A stretch of DNA of 64,000 nucleotides from Acanthopleura granulata (lineage: Eukaryota > Mollusca > Polyplacophora > Chitonida > Chitonidae). Under the pieces are notes generated by a model. That model was not told the origin of the DNA. It worked only from the letters and a program-made list of their open reading frames with translations, and ran no database searches. The translations under genes and the position numbers were made by a program. Location: NCBI GenBank assembly GCA_016165875.1, contig JABBOT010000006.1:3678260-3742259 (forward strand), read 5' to 3'. This document shows, in pieces, positions 54,326-64,000 of this stretch (positions within the stretch are counted from its first letter, which is position 1; each line of letters opens with the position of its first letter).

Positions 54326-56844
54326 TGTCACACAATAGTTAATTCAAAACAATTCCATTCGTTTACGTGGAAAGTGACTCTTTTAAATCTCCAATACACA
54401 GTAAAAGCTATTTACTGTACACTGTACTGTGTTATGAAACTAATAAAAATATATATTCGTAAACATGGAATATATCGGAAAATACGTTACAGTATACAAG
54501 CTCTGACAAGACGTAAATATTTTTCGGGTTTCTATCACTTTAGATAATTAAGGTCTACGTGTCACTCTTTTGGTTTGTCAATACAGGAATATCTTTCCAA
54601 CACATTAAAACTTTAGCCAATTTATCGTTTGAGGACATATTTGTCACAGAGTTGACTGTTTTTTGAAACACATGAGGGTGTAGTTATGAATCTTTTTAGA
54701 GTTTAATAAATTTGTAAGTTTTAGTTAACTAGAGTGGCCATAGTGCACATTTGTTTCTTTAATAAGTAATAAAATAGCCGTTTTCAGAATTCACATCACT
54801 AGAAATACGACTTGTTTCATATTCGAAGGGTGCTGATGTATTGCTTGATGCATGCAATGTATTAGAATGAGGGATTAGAGTCTTCCAACACATTGGCAGT
54901 CCTTCAGTCACATTTTGTGGAGAAATGCGTGAGACTTTTGAAAGTACTCCTCTGCTATGGCCTGGCATCGTCAGTTATAATGGACCAGTCGTGATAATAA
55001 TGTGTGGTTTCTTACCTCATGTTTATCTTTATTTAATACAGCATCGGTACAACACTGAAACAGTGCTTTTATTGAACAAGTCATGATGTGACGTGTATAA
55101 ATGTATGATTGTATGCCACACCGGTATTAAATCAGCCAAGTCCTTTACAAGACGTAATGTATACATACAAATGCAAAGTGAGTTTGCTGAAGTTGAAAAA
55201 ATTCAGACGTAAGATATGTGGTCGTCTGTTATATTCCTATATGTTATATGTAATCCACCAGGCTCACTTGTAATCCGCTTTCAATAATACACTTGTATGA
55301 ACAAGATGTGAAGCTGTGTGGAACATAGCGTCTCTGTACAGTGAGATATCTTGAAAATAATCTCTAATCACGTGTATGTATATCACATGTATCCAAGTGT
55401 GTCATATTACATTTTGTTTAAGATAATATTTATTACGTGTATATTCATGTTCGACCCACTTACTTTCTGTGAAGAGGAAATGAATGTTGCAATACAATGG
55501 GATGTACGAAATATAAAACGAATTCGTAGACTATATTATGTTTTGTTAAAGTCCTCAGTATGAGACGCCTACATGCTGTTTGTTAAATGACAAAATGTTT
55601 AACGTTATTGTTGATCAACATGTTCTTTAGGTCTAGATATAAGTGGCGGTTTGCTAGAATTGTGTCACAATATGCCTAGATTAAATAGATAAATAAAATT
55701 TGAACTCAAACAGTGACATGGGAACTTTTGGTTTTTTTTAAAGTTTTGTAACGAATGTATGATGGCCACACATGGCTAAGCAGATGACAGACTTGAACCT
55801 GGTTCCTTCCGCTGAAGTGTTTACCAATTGGAATTTTAGCCAAGAAGGCGGCATGCTCATCAGCTCATTCGCTTAAAGTCTTGACCTATTCAATTCCAAA
55901 GAAGATGGTGAGAAGATTTATTTATTATTTTTATTTCCTTGATTTTTAACGCTATCAGAATTCTGCACTTCAGTTTTGTCGATAAAAACATATCTGACGT
56001 AGTGCCTGACGGACTGGGCCCATCATTAGGTTGAGAATCTCGCCAAATGACCAAAGACACCAACCTCTGGAGACAATCACATGGTATCTATAAAAAGCAG
56101 ACAAACTACCGTCCGCGTGGGATCCTGTGCAGGAACAACACTGAATAAAATGAAATGTCTCGATGCAATGGGATACAGTAAGACAGGTTGCCATGGCTTG
56201 ATTAAACACAATGGTAGAATTATTATAGTTTACTTATAAATAAATAATGAAGCCTTTGTCTGTCTTACTTCTTATAAATGGTCGACTGTACTCATGTGGC
56301 TGTATAAAGGCGACTTGTTCATTACGGTGATCAGTCGTAACCCACGTCGCCTGTCTTAGGGTTTACGTCGACAATGGCCGAATCCAGATTTGTGTGTATT
56401 GAACGGCCATCTTCCTCCCAAAAAACGGGCACGGCCTTATTTTCAAATCTCAATAAAAATTTGCATTGCGTACGAATGGGAAAAAAACGCCCAAACCAAA
56501 CGAGCATTATTAATTTTGAACTGATTAATTTTTTTTTAAATTTTGACAAATAAGTTCCGACGTAATGTCATTATTATTTAACATGGCTGCCCGTTCAGAG
56601 CTTTCCTCCAAAAATGCCTTGTTAGATATTCTCCACGAGTGACAAACACAGATCTCAGAGAAAATCAGGTCGAAACATTATTCAATGGAATTCATGGTAG
56701 GTGTATGATTACTGCTGTGCCAACAGAATACGGGGAAAACTCTGATATTTTACCTGTTGTCATGGATGTAATATAAGATGGACCAAGAGCCTAACATTAC
56801 ACACTGCTGGCCTGGTTCCCGACACACAAAAATCAATTTATCTA
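54326..56844. other. No gene seen
   Basis: About 2.5 kb of AT-rich DNA. Short open frames on both strands have no family resemblance and no paired splice sites. Confidence 0.45.
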
Positions 56845-57150
56845 TTTGTTTTTTTTATTTGATTGGTGTTTTAGCTGTACTCAAGAATATTTCACATATT
56901 ACGTATAATACATAATAATATACAACAGTGGCCAGCATTATGGTGGCTAGAAAAAGGACAGAGCCCGGTGGAAATCCACGACCCTCCACAGGTTCCTGGC
57001 AGACCTACAGAAATCAAACATATGGCGCAGCAAAATGGCGACACAATACATTAGAGGTCAGTCTCGATTTAGGAGTATATATCCCTCAGTGGTTTACACG
57101 AACCACCGTATAAGCCAAATATTCTCGAATACCTTGTAAAACAACAGTCA
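56845..57150 (-). mobile_element. SINE-A fragments, opposed
   Basis: At 56845-57000 the minus strand has ATTTGATTGGTGTTTTAGCT, GTGGCCAGCATTATGGTGGC and CCACGACCCTCCACAGG, with an AT-rich insertion. At 57100-57150 the plus strand has a decayed tail (AACCACCGTATAAGCC, TGTAAAACAACAGTC). Confidence 0.65.
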
Positions 57151-57459
57151 AAACAGGTCAAGACTATTTAAACACAATACCTTCTGAACTGGAAGCTGGA
57201 ATGGCGCTTCTACCAGTCGCTTCACCTCGACATAGCTGTTAGTGGTGGCGTTAACCCATATCAGATAAAATTGAAAATTAGAGGTAAGAGATAACGTCCC
57301 GCACCACAGATAAAGAGACAATGCTCTGCATCATCACCATTTTGGATACTGATATTCTTCATCCGCCCAGAACAATCATCTTTTGGTCATCATTGAGAAC
57401 TGTCGACTGTTTCTCTTTACACGGATCCGTCAAAGTTTTTAAAAATTTTATACCCTTTC

Positions 57460-57745
57460 TTAGTGCCTGACAAAAAATACCTCGTTCTTAGTTTGTATAT
57501 TCTGTTACTTTCAGGATCTTGCTATTCAAAACTTTCTTTGATTAACGACACCATATACACAGGAATGAGACACGATTCGCATACTGATTTTATTCATCCC
57601 CTTAGAACATTCATTGCGTCTTTCCGTCATCACCGAAAACTGTTGACTGCTTCTCTTTGCAGGAATCTGTTCTATTTTTTTATGTTATATTCTCTCGTAG
57701 TTCACTAGTGGTTTGCGTTATTTGTTGTTTTGGAAACTGATCTTG
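57460..57745 (+). repeat. Direct repeat E, copy 1
   Basis: Shares TTAGTTTGTATATTCT, TCTTTGATTAACGACA, GATTTTATTCAT and AGAACATTCATTGCGTCTTT with 58294-58575. A shorter third piece is at about 57370-57440. Confidence 0.75.
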
Positions 57746-58293
57746 CGATTATTGCTTCTATCATCGAGGTTTAACCCTACACGACTTCCAGAATCCAGAT
57801 TTTCCAGCCTAGCCCGTTGGTGAGTGTGGTCTCGGGGACAGAGTCAAACCCTGTGCACAACCGATATTCTCTGTGGCAGCGGGAGGTGACCTCACACAGA
57901 TGAAAACATGTGGTGGGCATTTACGCCATTGTCTCGAGAACTGGGTCCCTATGATGACGCTGCTCATTGATGAGCAAAATATACCAACTCATGAGACACA
58001 AGAACAATACTACTACTACAACTGTAATTATTATTATTTGTATTAGTACCACTACTAGCTTACCTTTACCACCAATACATGTACCAAAGATGGATAGTCA
58101 AACATTTTTGGCAATAAAAAATGGAGTCAAACTTACGGTTTACGGTAGATGTCTAAATTATCCATAGACAGATCTGAAATGGCTGCGACAGTGTTTTGAA
58201 ACAGGCCCCTACCCCAGGATTACGCCATTACATCCCCGTCCTTATTTCTTTTTTGGGCTTTCTCTCTTTCTTTCTAGGTTTCACAAACATTTC
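57746..58293. other. No gene; spacer between E copies
   Basis: Contains short trinucleotide-like stretches near 58000-58060 (ACTACTAC, ATTATT). No gene was recognised. Confidence 0.45.
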
Positions 58294-58625
58294 TTTACCT
58301 GAAAAAAATATACCTCGTGCTTAGTTTGTATATTCTTTTATTTGTTCTGGTTGTTTAAAACTGTCTTTGATTAACGACATCGTACAGACTAGAATGAGAA
58401 ACAATTTGGATTCTGATTTTATTCATATTCAAAGAACATTCATTGCGTCTTTTCGTCATCAATGGAAACTGTTGACGGCCACAAATCCGTCCTATTTTTT
58501 TACATTAAATACTTCCGTAGTTCTTTGGTGTTATTTGTCGTTTATGTAAAACAATCCTTGCGGTTATTGTCCCGGAACGCCCATTTTCGTTGACGGCTGG
58601 TATACGAATATCGGTTTTGACTCCT
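58294..58625 (+). repeat. Direct repeat E, copy 2, plus R2 fragment
   Basis: After the E unit, CCGGAACGCCCATTTTCGTT and GACGGCTGGTATACGAATAT repeat the fragment at 33058 (R2), also seen in part at 37855. Confidence 0.75.
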
Positions 58626-58824
58626 ACGTTAATACTTATTTACTCTTAAGCGAAGTTTTCAATTTTGTATGCAGCCCCAAAAGTAATTAGGTACAAGTAA
58701 ATTAAAGGAGACGACCGGGGAGTAAACTGCAGTGAAAAAAGTAAGGTTTGAAGATTTAAAAGACACCAACTGATAATTGTTCATTTGTTTCCTTACAAAC
58801 ATATCCTTCATTGTCGTAATGTCA

Positions 58825-59010
58825 CATAGCTGTCAGAAGTCGCCGCCATATTCCCAGCCTATGCTTGCTGATGTGAATCGGGCCCTTCTCTCTCCAGGGG
58901 TGAAATGCCAAGCTGGGCTCCTTCCCGCTTGAATTGCAGTTCGTGTAGCCAAAAACTGCAAGCCGCGGCATCCTGCCAGCTCTTCGTTCTTGTCTGTGTA
59001 CTGACAAATC
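58825..59010 (-). pseudogene. THAP-like zinc-finger relic
   Basis: The minus-strand frame reads RMPRLAVFGYTNCNSSGKEP, then SLAFHPWREKGP. THAP domains start MPxxCxVxGCxN...SFHxFP. Here both early Cys positions are replaced (Leu, Tyr) and FP is PW, so zinc binding is lost. It is likely the first exon of a decayed DNA transposon, perhaps of the type at 41.6 kb. Confidence 0.35.
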
Positions 59011-59333
59011 ACGGGCCAGAAGTCAACTGTCTGTAATCGAGTTGAATTCGCACAGTATATGAGTAGCCTTGTGTACATTTAAAATATAGGATGGGAGTTA
59101 TTTAAGGGCCCGGTTCGTGTCATATCCGCTAACCGAGTTTTATACAATGGTGCGCTCTGAATAATGAAAATGATTTTCATAATTACGGCCTCTTTTACAT
59201 GGACGTATTAATTGTTTGCGACTGTGTACATGTTATGACGTACCTGAAAATTTGTTGAAATTTTATGGTCGTTTTCAAATATTTAAACATACTCTATTAC
59301 CACAAATTTCCCACTACTTCAACGGCACCTCAT

Positions 59334-59655
59334 TCAACCTGCGGATGGTCGTGGGTTCCCCGCTGCCCTGCCTACAAGAAGAAAATTGTGTGTGTGATTG
59401 CTGGTCTAAGCTAACTCATTAAGCAGTACATATTTTGACAGGAAAAGGTTTACGAGATCAGGATACCGGTGGATGTAAGGAAGACCTACATTATGGTGAA
59501 AGGAAAGAGGACAGTTTCATGAGGAAACCAACCACTATCCGCAGGTTAATGGCAAAGCTTCCCACGCGTACGACGTGAAGCGCAGCCAACGTGATCTAGA
59601 CTTGAATTGAAGCGTCCACATTAGTTAGAGGTACCCACAAGACCCTGTCCCTCAC
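59334..59655. mobile_element. SINE-A fragments, opposed
   Basis: Plus strand 59334-59378: CAACCTGCGGATGGTCGTGG. Minus strand 59488-59655: ACATTATGGTGAAAGGAAAG, ACTATCCGCAGGTTAATGGC and GACTTGAATTGAAGCG. Confidence 0.6.
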
Positions 59656-60780
59656 TTATGGAAACCGTACCAGGTTGGGTACTTATTGGTCAAGGATTCT
59701 TAGGAGCACTAGACGAGGGGAGCATACATACGTATACATACATGAGTTTGGATGACTACTACATTCCATAGGATGATGTGAGTCAAGACAATAACTGACG
59801 TTGTTTCGGGGCTAATTGTCAAGTCATGAAGAGCTATCACCACGATATCTGGGCCTACAATCTTGGGATCCTGCTTAAGTCATTCTCAGTATCCAAGGAA
59901 ATTATGCAAAGTGAAATCTTAAGGCAGGCAAAACATATTTTGCATCGTAGGTATAACGATTTCAGCATCTAGGAGATCTTAAATTAATGTTCTTCTTTGT
60001 TTACTAACCGAGTACACAAAAGTAGAATTTGGTGGATGGACTCCTCATTGAGGTAAACAGTACAGAAATCTGAATCGTGTACCTTGAACCGCTTTTATTG
60101 ATAGTGATTGGCTGAGCGATAACAAAAAATAACAAAGATTAAAAGTTCTGTGACGATAAAGGACAATTTGCATTCTGTTATGGAGTTTAACAGCAGGATT
60201 ATGGCCGTTATAAAAACAACCCTTATCCGAACTGTCCCATTCCGTTTGACATAATTGAATATTAAGAAATATCTCAGCCCATCTGAAGGTTCAGAAGAAC
60301 CTCATAAGTGGCAGCTGAAGTAGGAGTTCACCCAAACTCCCAGCGACCTCAGTGGTCAGTTGTTAATGACATCCGATATAGCTGATTTGTGGTCTCGGTC
60401 AGTGCGATACCATACTAGTATTCAGTCGTCAACAAAACACCTGCGTAAACCATGTTACTCTCACATTGTAAATGTGTAATGTATGAACACATCTGTTTGT
60501 GTAGCTCGGGAGGTAAACAAGATGTGTACCCACAGGTACACAATTTGGTACACTCTGGAAGTGTAGATACACAAAGATGTCCTATGCAAGATAAACTGTT
60601 GCTGTTCCCGTGTTTGTTATAATTTTTGTCTACCTGTGGCACACATCTTGTACTCAATTGCTTTTAGAGGGTACGTGCATCGATGGAGCCTGAGAACGAA
60701 TAGCAGAACGCGTCACATGATAGATAATCAAAAGCAAATGATCATTTATGTTTACCTTTTGTCATTACAGACTTTGGCGA
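59656..60780. other. No gene; one short inverted repeat
   Basis: ACAAGATGTGTACCCACAGG (about 60519) and CCTGTGGCACACATCTTGT (about 60634) are inverted with one internal mismatch, about 90 bp apart. No gene was recognised. Confidence 0.45.
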
Positions 60781-60842
60781 CAGCTCAATAAAGAGCTCAG
60801 TTCTGACTTTCCCCCTGAAGTTTTGCACTTGAAACAGTCCTA
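60772..60842 (+). CDS. Possible short terminal exon
   Basis: After TTTTGTCATTACAG a frame reads LWRQLNKELSSDFPPEVLHL, KQS, stop. The acceptor is good, but no partner exon is visible and no family was recognised. Confidence 0.2.
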
Positions 60843-61023
60843 GAGCGGATGTATAATTTCAAATGTCACACAGACATATAAAATGCACGAAATGGTCTGA
60901 ATTGTGTGTGACTGCCTACAATTACAATGCTTTTAGCATAGCTGCGAGGGATTGTTTATCCATTAGGGACGGATTTCCTGTCACGAAACAGCTATCTGGG
61001 TTATAGGCTGATTTAGTACCCGA

Positions 61024-61773
61024 TCAGTTGGCGACTGCGCATGTGCAAAATAAAGGCTGCGCAACGCATGTTGGGTAGCGGTGGGGTGATAAGTTCGGGT
61101 TGATTCTTTTTCTCACTCCGAATAGGTCGGGCCTCTCCGATGTAATTCTTATAGCCGGAAGTACTACATTGTGGAGAGTGCCTATATCTCCAACCTCTCC
61201 GTTCTTTCGAGTCCGGAAAGTTCGGAGACAGAAAAACAAACAAAACGTGTAGAAGGACTGGAATGACATCCCCAACACTCTCTTGCCGTAAACTACAGAA
61301 AAAGAACAACCAAAGAATCCAGAGATGTGTGCCGTGAACAGAGCACTGATGACAGTGTTAGAAATGTCGATGATTTGTCTCGACTGGTCGATCATTTTGA
61401 CGCAAGGCACAATGTGGCGGACAATTTTACTGTCCTTGGACGGTCGGTAAGCCGTACATTGCTCAACACTAACCGAAGTCTTCCTAAGTTCCACTGAATT
61501 TTGAATGGATGGACGAAAGATATTCATAAGGCTCCCGAATTCGACCTGTTTAAACCAAAGAACTAAATCACCGAGACAAACAACAAAAGTTATGATAGCG
61601 GATCGCTCCGAGCTCACAAAGCACTCCAAGCATACAAATATTACTGGGGCGGACATGTTCACTTCATGGAGTTTAACGACTACCCGTAAGTGTGGCCTAT
61701 ATGAATCAATCACCTGGCAGCTCTTCAAGGCATCCAAATTTATGTACTCAAGGTTTATAACTGGTTCGTTCTG
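61024..61773 (-). CDS. Unassigned long ORF, possible membrane protein
   Basis: Open for about 249 codons. It begins after an acceptor-like ATTAAATTCAG (at about 61767 on the minus strand) and has no early ATG; the first Met is inside NMSAPV. It reads NLDALKSCQVIDSYRPHLRV, then hydrophobic stretches APVIFVCLECFV, IITFVVCLGDLVLWF, ISALFTAHISGFFGC and FQSFYTFCLFFCL, and a polar Cys-containing tail. In AT-rich DNA such a length is unlikely by chance. A chemoreceptor-like protein (gustatory-receptor-like C-terminal half) is one possibility, weakly supported. Confidence 0.4.
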   Translation of the reverse strand, partial: QNEPVINLEYINLDALKSCQVIDSYRPHLRVVVKLHEVNMSAPVIFVCLECFVSSERSAIITFVVCLGDLVLWFKQVEFGSLMNIFRPSIQNSVELRKTSVSVEQCTAYRPSKDSKIVRHIVPCVKMIDQSRQIIDISNTVISALFTAHISGFFGCSFSVVYGKRVLGMSFQSFYTFCLFFCLRTFRTRKNGEVGDIGTLHNVVLPAIRITSERPDLFGVRKRINPNLSPHRYPTCVAQPLFCTCAVAN

Positions 61774-61833
61774 AATTTAATGCCAAAAATAATAGGCCCA
61801 ATACTGAGTTAGCATGGTGTCTCTTCGAGGTAG

Positions 61834-62000
61834 AAGCCTGCAAATCTGTGCCTAACACTTTTGAAAACACCCTTCTGGACAAAGTGGTATGACCAGATTT
61901 TCCATGTTTAATATTATTTTGGAGAAAGTTCACTTGGGTCATACCACTTCCATCAAAGGGGTGTTTTCAAACATGCCAGGCGCTTATTTACAGGCTTGGA
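61834..62000. mobile_element. Short foldback (MITE-like) element, arms about 60 bp
   Basis: The left arm (61834-61893) carries TTTTGAAAACACCCTTCTGG and AAGTGGTATGACC; the right arm (61937-62000) carries GGTCATACCACTT and AAGGGGTGTTTTCAAA. Outer ends AAGCCTG and CAGGCTT also pair. The loop is about 43 bp and AT-rich. There is no coding capacity. Confidence 0.8.
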
Positions 62001-63639
62001 AGTACATAGAATGATTTGTCTCTATGATAGGAAAATATCGAAAATAAAAAGTGCAGGTCAAATAATTTGTTAAACTCTAAAACCTGCTAAAATGCAGGTA
62101 CAAGTCAAATAGTTCGAATTTAATTTTTACTGGTATAATCTCTCACGAAAAATTGTTTTATGAACCGGGAGAAAAACATGCCCTCCTCGATCACATAAAT
62201 GTATGAAGATAACAGATACAACTGTGCAACTAGAATGATGGTTACTTCTTTCTGCAGATCAAACTAGAATTTTTACTTTGTTTAAGGCAATCCAAGTCAG
62301 GATGCCTGAGGAAAACAATATGTGGTGTATCTGTCCCTCCTGTACCAAGGTAAACCACTGGCTCCGGTGGTGTAGTGGATCAAATGTCTGCCTCATGAAC
62401 GGTAGATCTGGGTACCTTTGCAAATCAAGTCAAATTCGAGATTTTAAAACTGGCCTTCTTGGCACTGCCTCGCTTGGGTGTCGTCATAAAACGAACAAGC
62501 CATGTACTGGTCAGCCCTAGACATCATTGAAGGACAATGGTGTGATGTTGTTATTTTCACTAATGAAAATTGTGGTGTTGATCAAGATTGAGAAATTGTG
62601 AGAAAAACAATCAATAATAATCCTCAGTATCGCAACACAGTAGGCTGATATAACTGTTAAATATCTTTAAGCCATTAAGTTGTTACTAAATGGTCCTTGT
62701 GGATAATTAAAAAACATAGTCTTTCTTACGGACCATTCACATGCACTTTACTATTTTTTGAGGTTTTGACACGTTCCATGAATCTAATTCCAAAAATAGT
62801 TATCATAATAATTATGACGGCATTAATTTCCTCTGAGTAAACAGATTGTCAATCATAATTTTGTACAGTGGCCATTTTGCTTGACATTTTAGTACATCAA
62901 GTTTTTTTTCACTAAGAAGGCCTGGCAACATGCAGACAAATTTTGAGACTCATACAGTCCAACTATTGCGTTAGTTACAGACCAGGATATATACAAGTGA
63001 CGTCTGTCAGGGACGGTTTAGCTAATATGTGCTTATTTGCAGGGTTGGAAAATATGCTTTGACTGACCTTTTAGTGTAAGCACTGAATTCAGTTATAAGG
63101 GCATTCATGGTGCAAAATGAAAACCAAATATTTTTAAGGCAAAATGCAAGCCTGAAAATAACTTTCTGAGGCGTGGCTAACAAAATTTCAAATTTCACTC
63201 AATCTAGCCGGAGTTTTATAGATTCCCTATATTATTTACAGGTAAACGCAAATAGTTAGTAGCAGACAAGTCGAAGATATGATTTGATGCCTGACAAAGT
63301 CCTTGTCACTCTGTGTATGTGACAGCTTGAAATGTCGTCCCCAGACAGTCACGGTAGAAAGCATTGTTTGAATCCATACACTCATTAGTTAACCAGAAAA
63401 CTGTTTGGAAGAAGTGGCGTTTAGATAATGAAACTGCATGTTAGTCATAAATTTTTCCCTCAGATAGCAGTTGATGGGTTTCGTTCATGTCACTTGTGAC
63501 TGAATTGTTACAGTATAAATACATGCTCATGAAACTGGACCGTGTGCAATTATCTGGTAGGCAGCTAAGTTAAGGTAAGTTTTCACTGAGCAGTAAAGGA
63601 ACTAGCCTTTCAACCACAAGGAGGGGCATATGGCACCAA
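62001..63639. other. No supported gene; a tRNA-like scrap
   Basis: At about 62360-62460, GGTGGTGTAGTGGATCAAAT, GTCTGCCTCATGAACGG and AAATTCGAGATTTT resemble a decayed tRNA-derived sequence. The 80-codon open frame over it is not convincing. The rest is featureless. Confidence 0.35.
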
Positions 63640-63830
63640 CGTGGCACAGTGACCCACGAGCCTCTCACCAATGTGGTGGCTGTGAATTCAAGGCTAGTTC
63701 ATGCTGGCTTCCTCTCTGGTCATGTGTGGGAAGGTCTGTCAGCATCATGTGGATGGTCATGGCTTTCCTCCCACCATAATGCTTGCCATGGTGGTATAAG
63801 TGAGATATTCTTGAGTACAACATTATCCAT
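63640..63830 (+). mobile_element. SINE-A, diverged
   Basis: GACCCACGAGCCTCTCACCA, GTGAATTCAAGGCTAGTTCA, CATAATGCTTGCCATGG and TTCTTGAGTACAAC. Many C-to-T type changes relative to the other copies suggest decay at CpG sites. Confidence 0.8.
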
Positions 63831-64000
63831 CGGTCTCACAAATTTCAACGACACAGAAATGCAATTTTTGAGTTGGACCCTCAGATTGGTGACAGAATGT
63901 TCCAAATATATGTGGTCTTGTGAGATCGAATAATTCTGTACAATCAACTATAAGTCTGGCATATCAATCATGAATATCAATCACCTCTTCTACTCTATCT

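Noticed and set aside
62360..62460. A functional tRNA gene
   Set aside because: The cloverleaf cannot be completed; it is best seen as a decayed tRNA-derived repeat.

Overview
The window is eukaryotic: coding sequence is broken into short exons with GT..AG boundaries, introns are AT-rich, and most of the DNA is transposon-derived. A CARD-NACHT immune receptor, an inter-alpha-trypsin-inhibitor heavy-chain (ITIH) gene, an RNase-H-bearing I/Nimb-type LINE and many tRNA-derived SINEs point to an invertebrate, most likely a lophotrochozoan (mollusc or brachiopod). The species cannot be fixed from the sequence. No bacterial-type operons, rRNA genes, functional tRNA genes or CRISPR arrays were seen.

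Region 1 (1 to about 14.5 kb) is the 3' two thirds of an ITIH-like gene on the + strand: VIT domain, VWA domain, a Pro/Trp/Cys-rich linker and the C-terminal ITIH domain. Its first exons lie upstream of the window. Several exon junctions match in phase, but two coding exons each carry a one-base frame shift, so the locus is a decaying gene or the assembly has errors. Its introns hold a 357-bp 5'-truncated LINE with a 14-bp target-site duplication, a long inverted repeat, degenerate minisatellites and a nearly full-length but dead LINE of the same family.

Region 2 (14.5 to 34 kb) has no confident host gene. It is a mosaic of SINE copies, a foldback pair, a solo-LTR-like unit with a trace of gag, a 50-bp minisatellite, a decayed second LINE ORF1 between 770-bp direct repeats, and a decayed Ty3/gypsy integrase end.

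Region 3 (35 to 42 kb) contains three copies of a TIR-bearing element that share a minus-strand ORF followed by AATAAA. A broken transposase fragment (HTH plus start of a DDE_Tnp_4 domain) lies next to it, and its tail has expanded into 48-bp tandem repeats.

Region 4 (44 to 53 kb) is the best gene in the window: a seven-exon NLR-type receptor with an unrecognised N-terminal exon, a CARD split over two exons, a pre-NACHT linker exon and one large exon with NACHT, winged-helix-like and unrecognised C-terminal regions, and no leucine-rich repeats. All intron phases agree and the joined reading frame is 971 codons plus stop. It would be expected to work as a cytoplasmic sensor that signals through CARD-CARD contacts.

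Region 5 (53 to 64 kb) is again repeat-rich. It holds an unassigned long minus-strand ORF (61.0-61.8 kb), a THAP-like relic, 285-bp direct repeats and a foldback element. Functional calls are family-level readings by eye; no database search was run.
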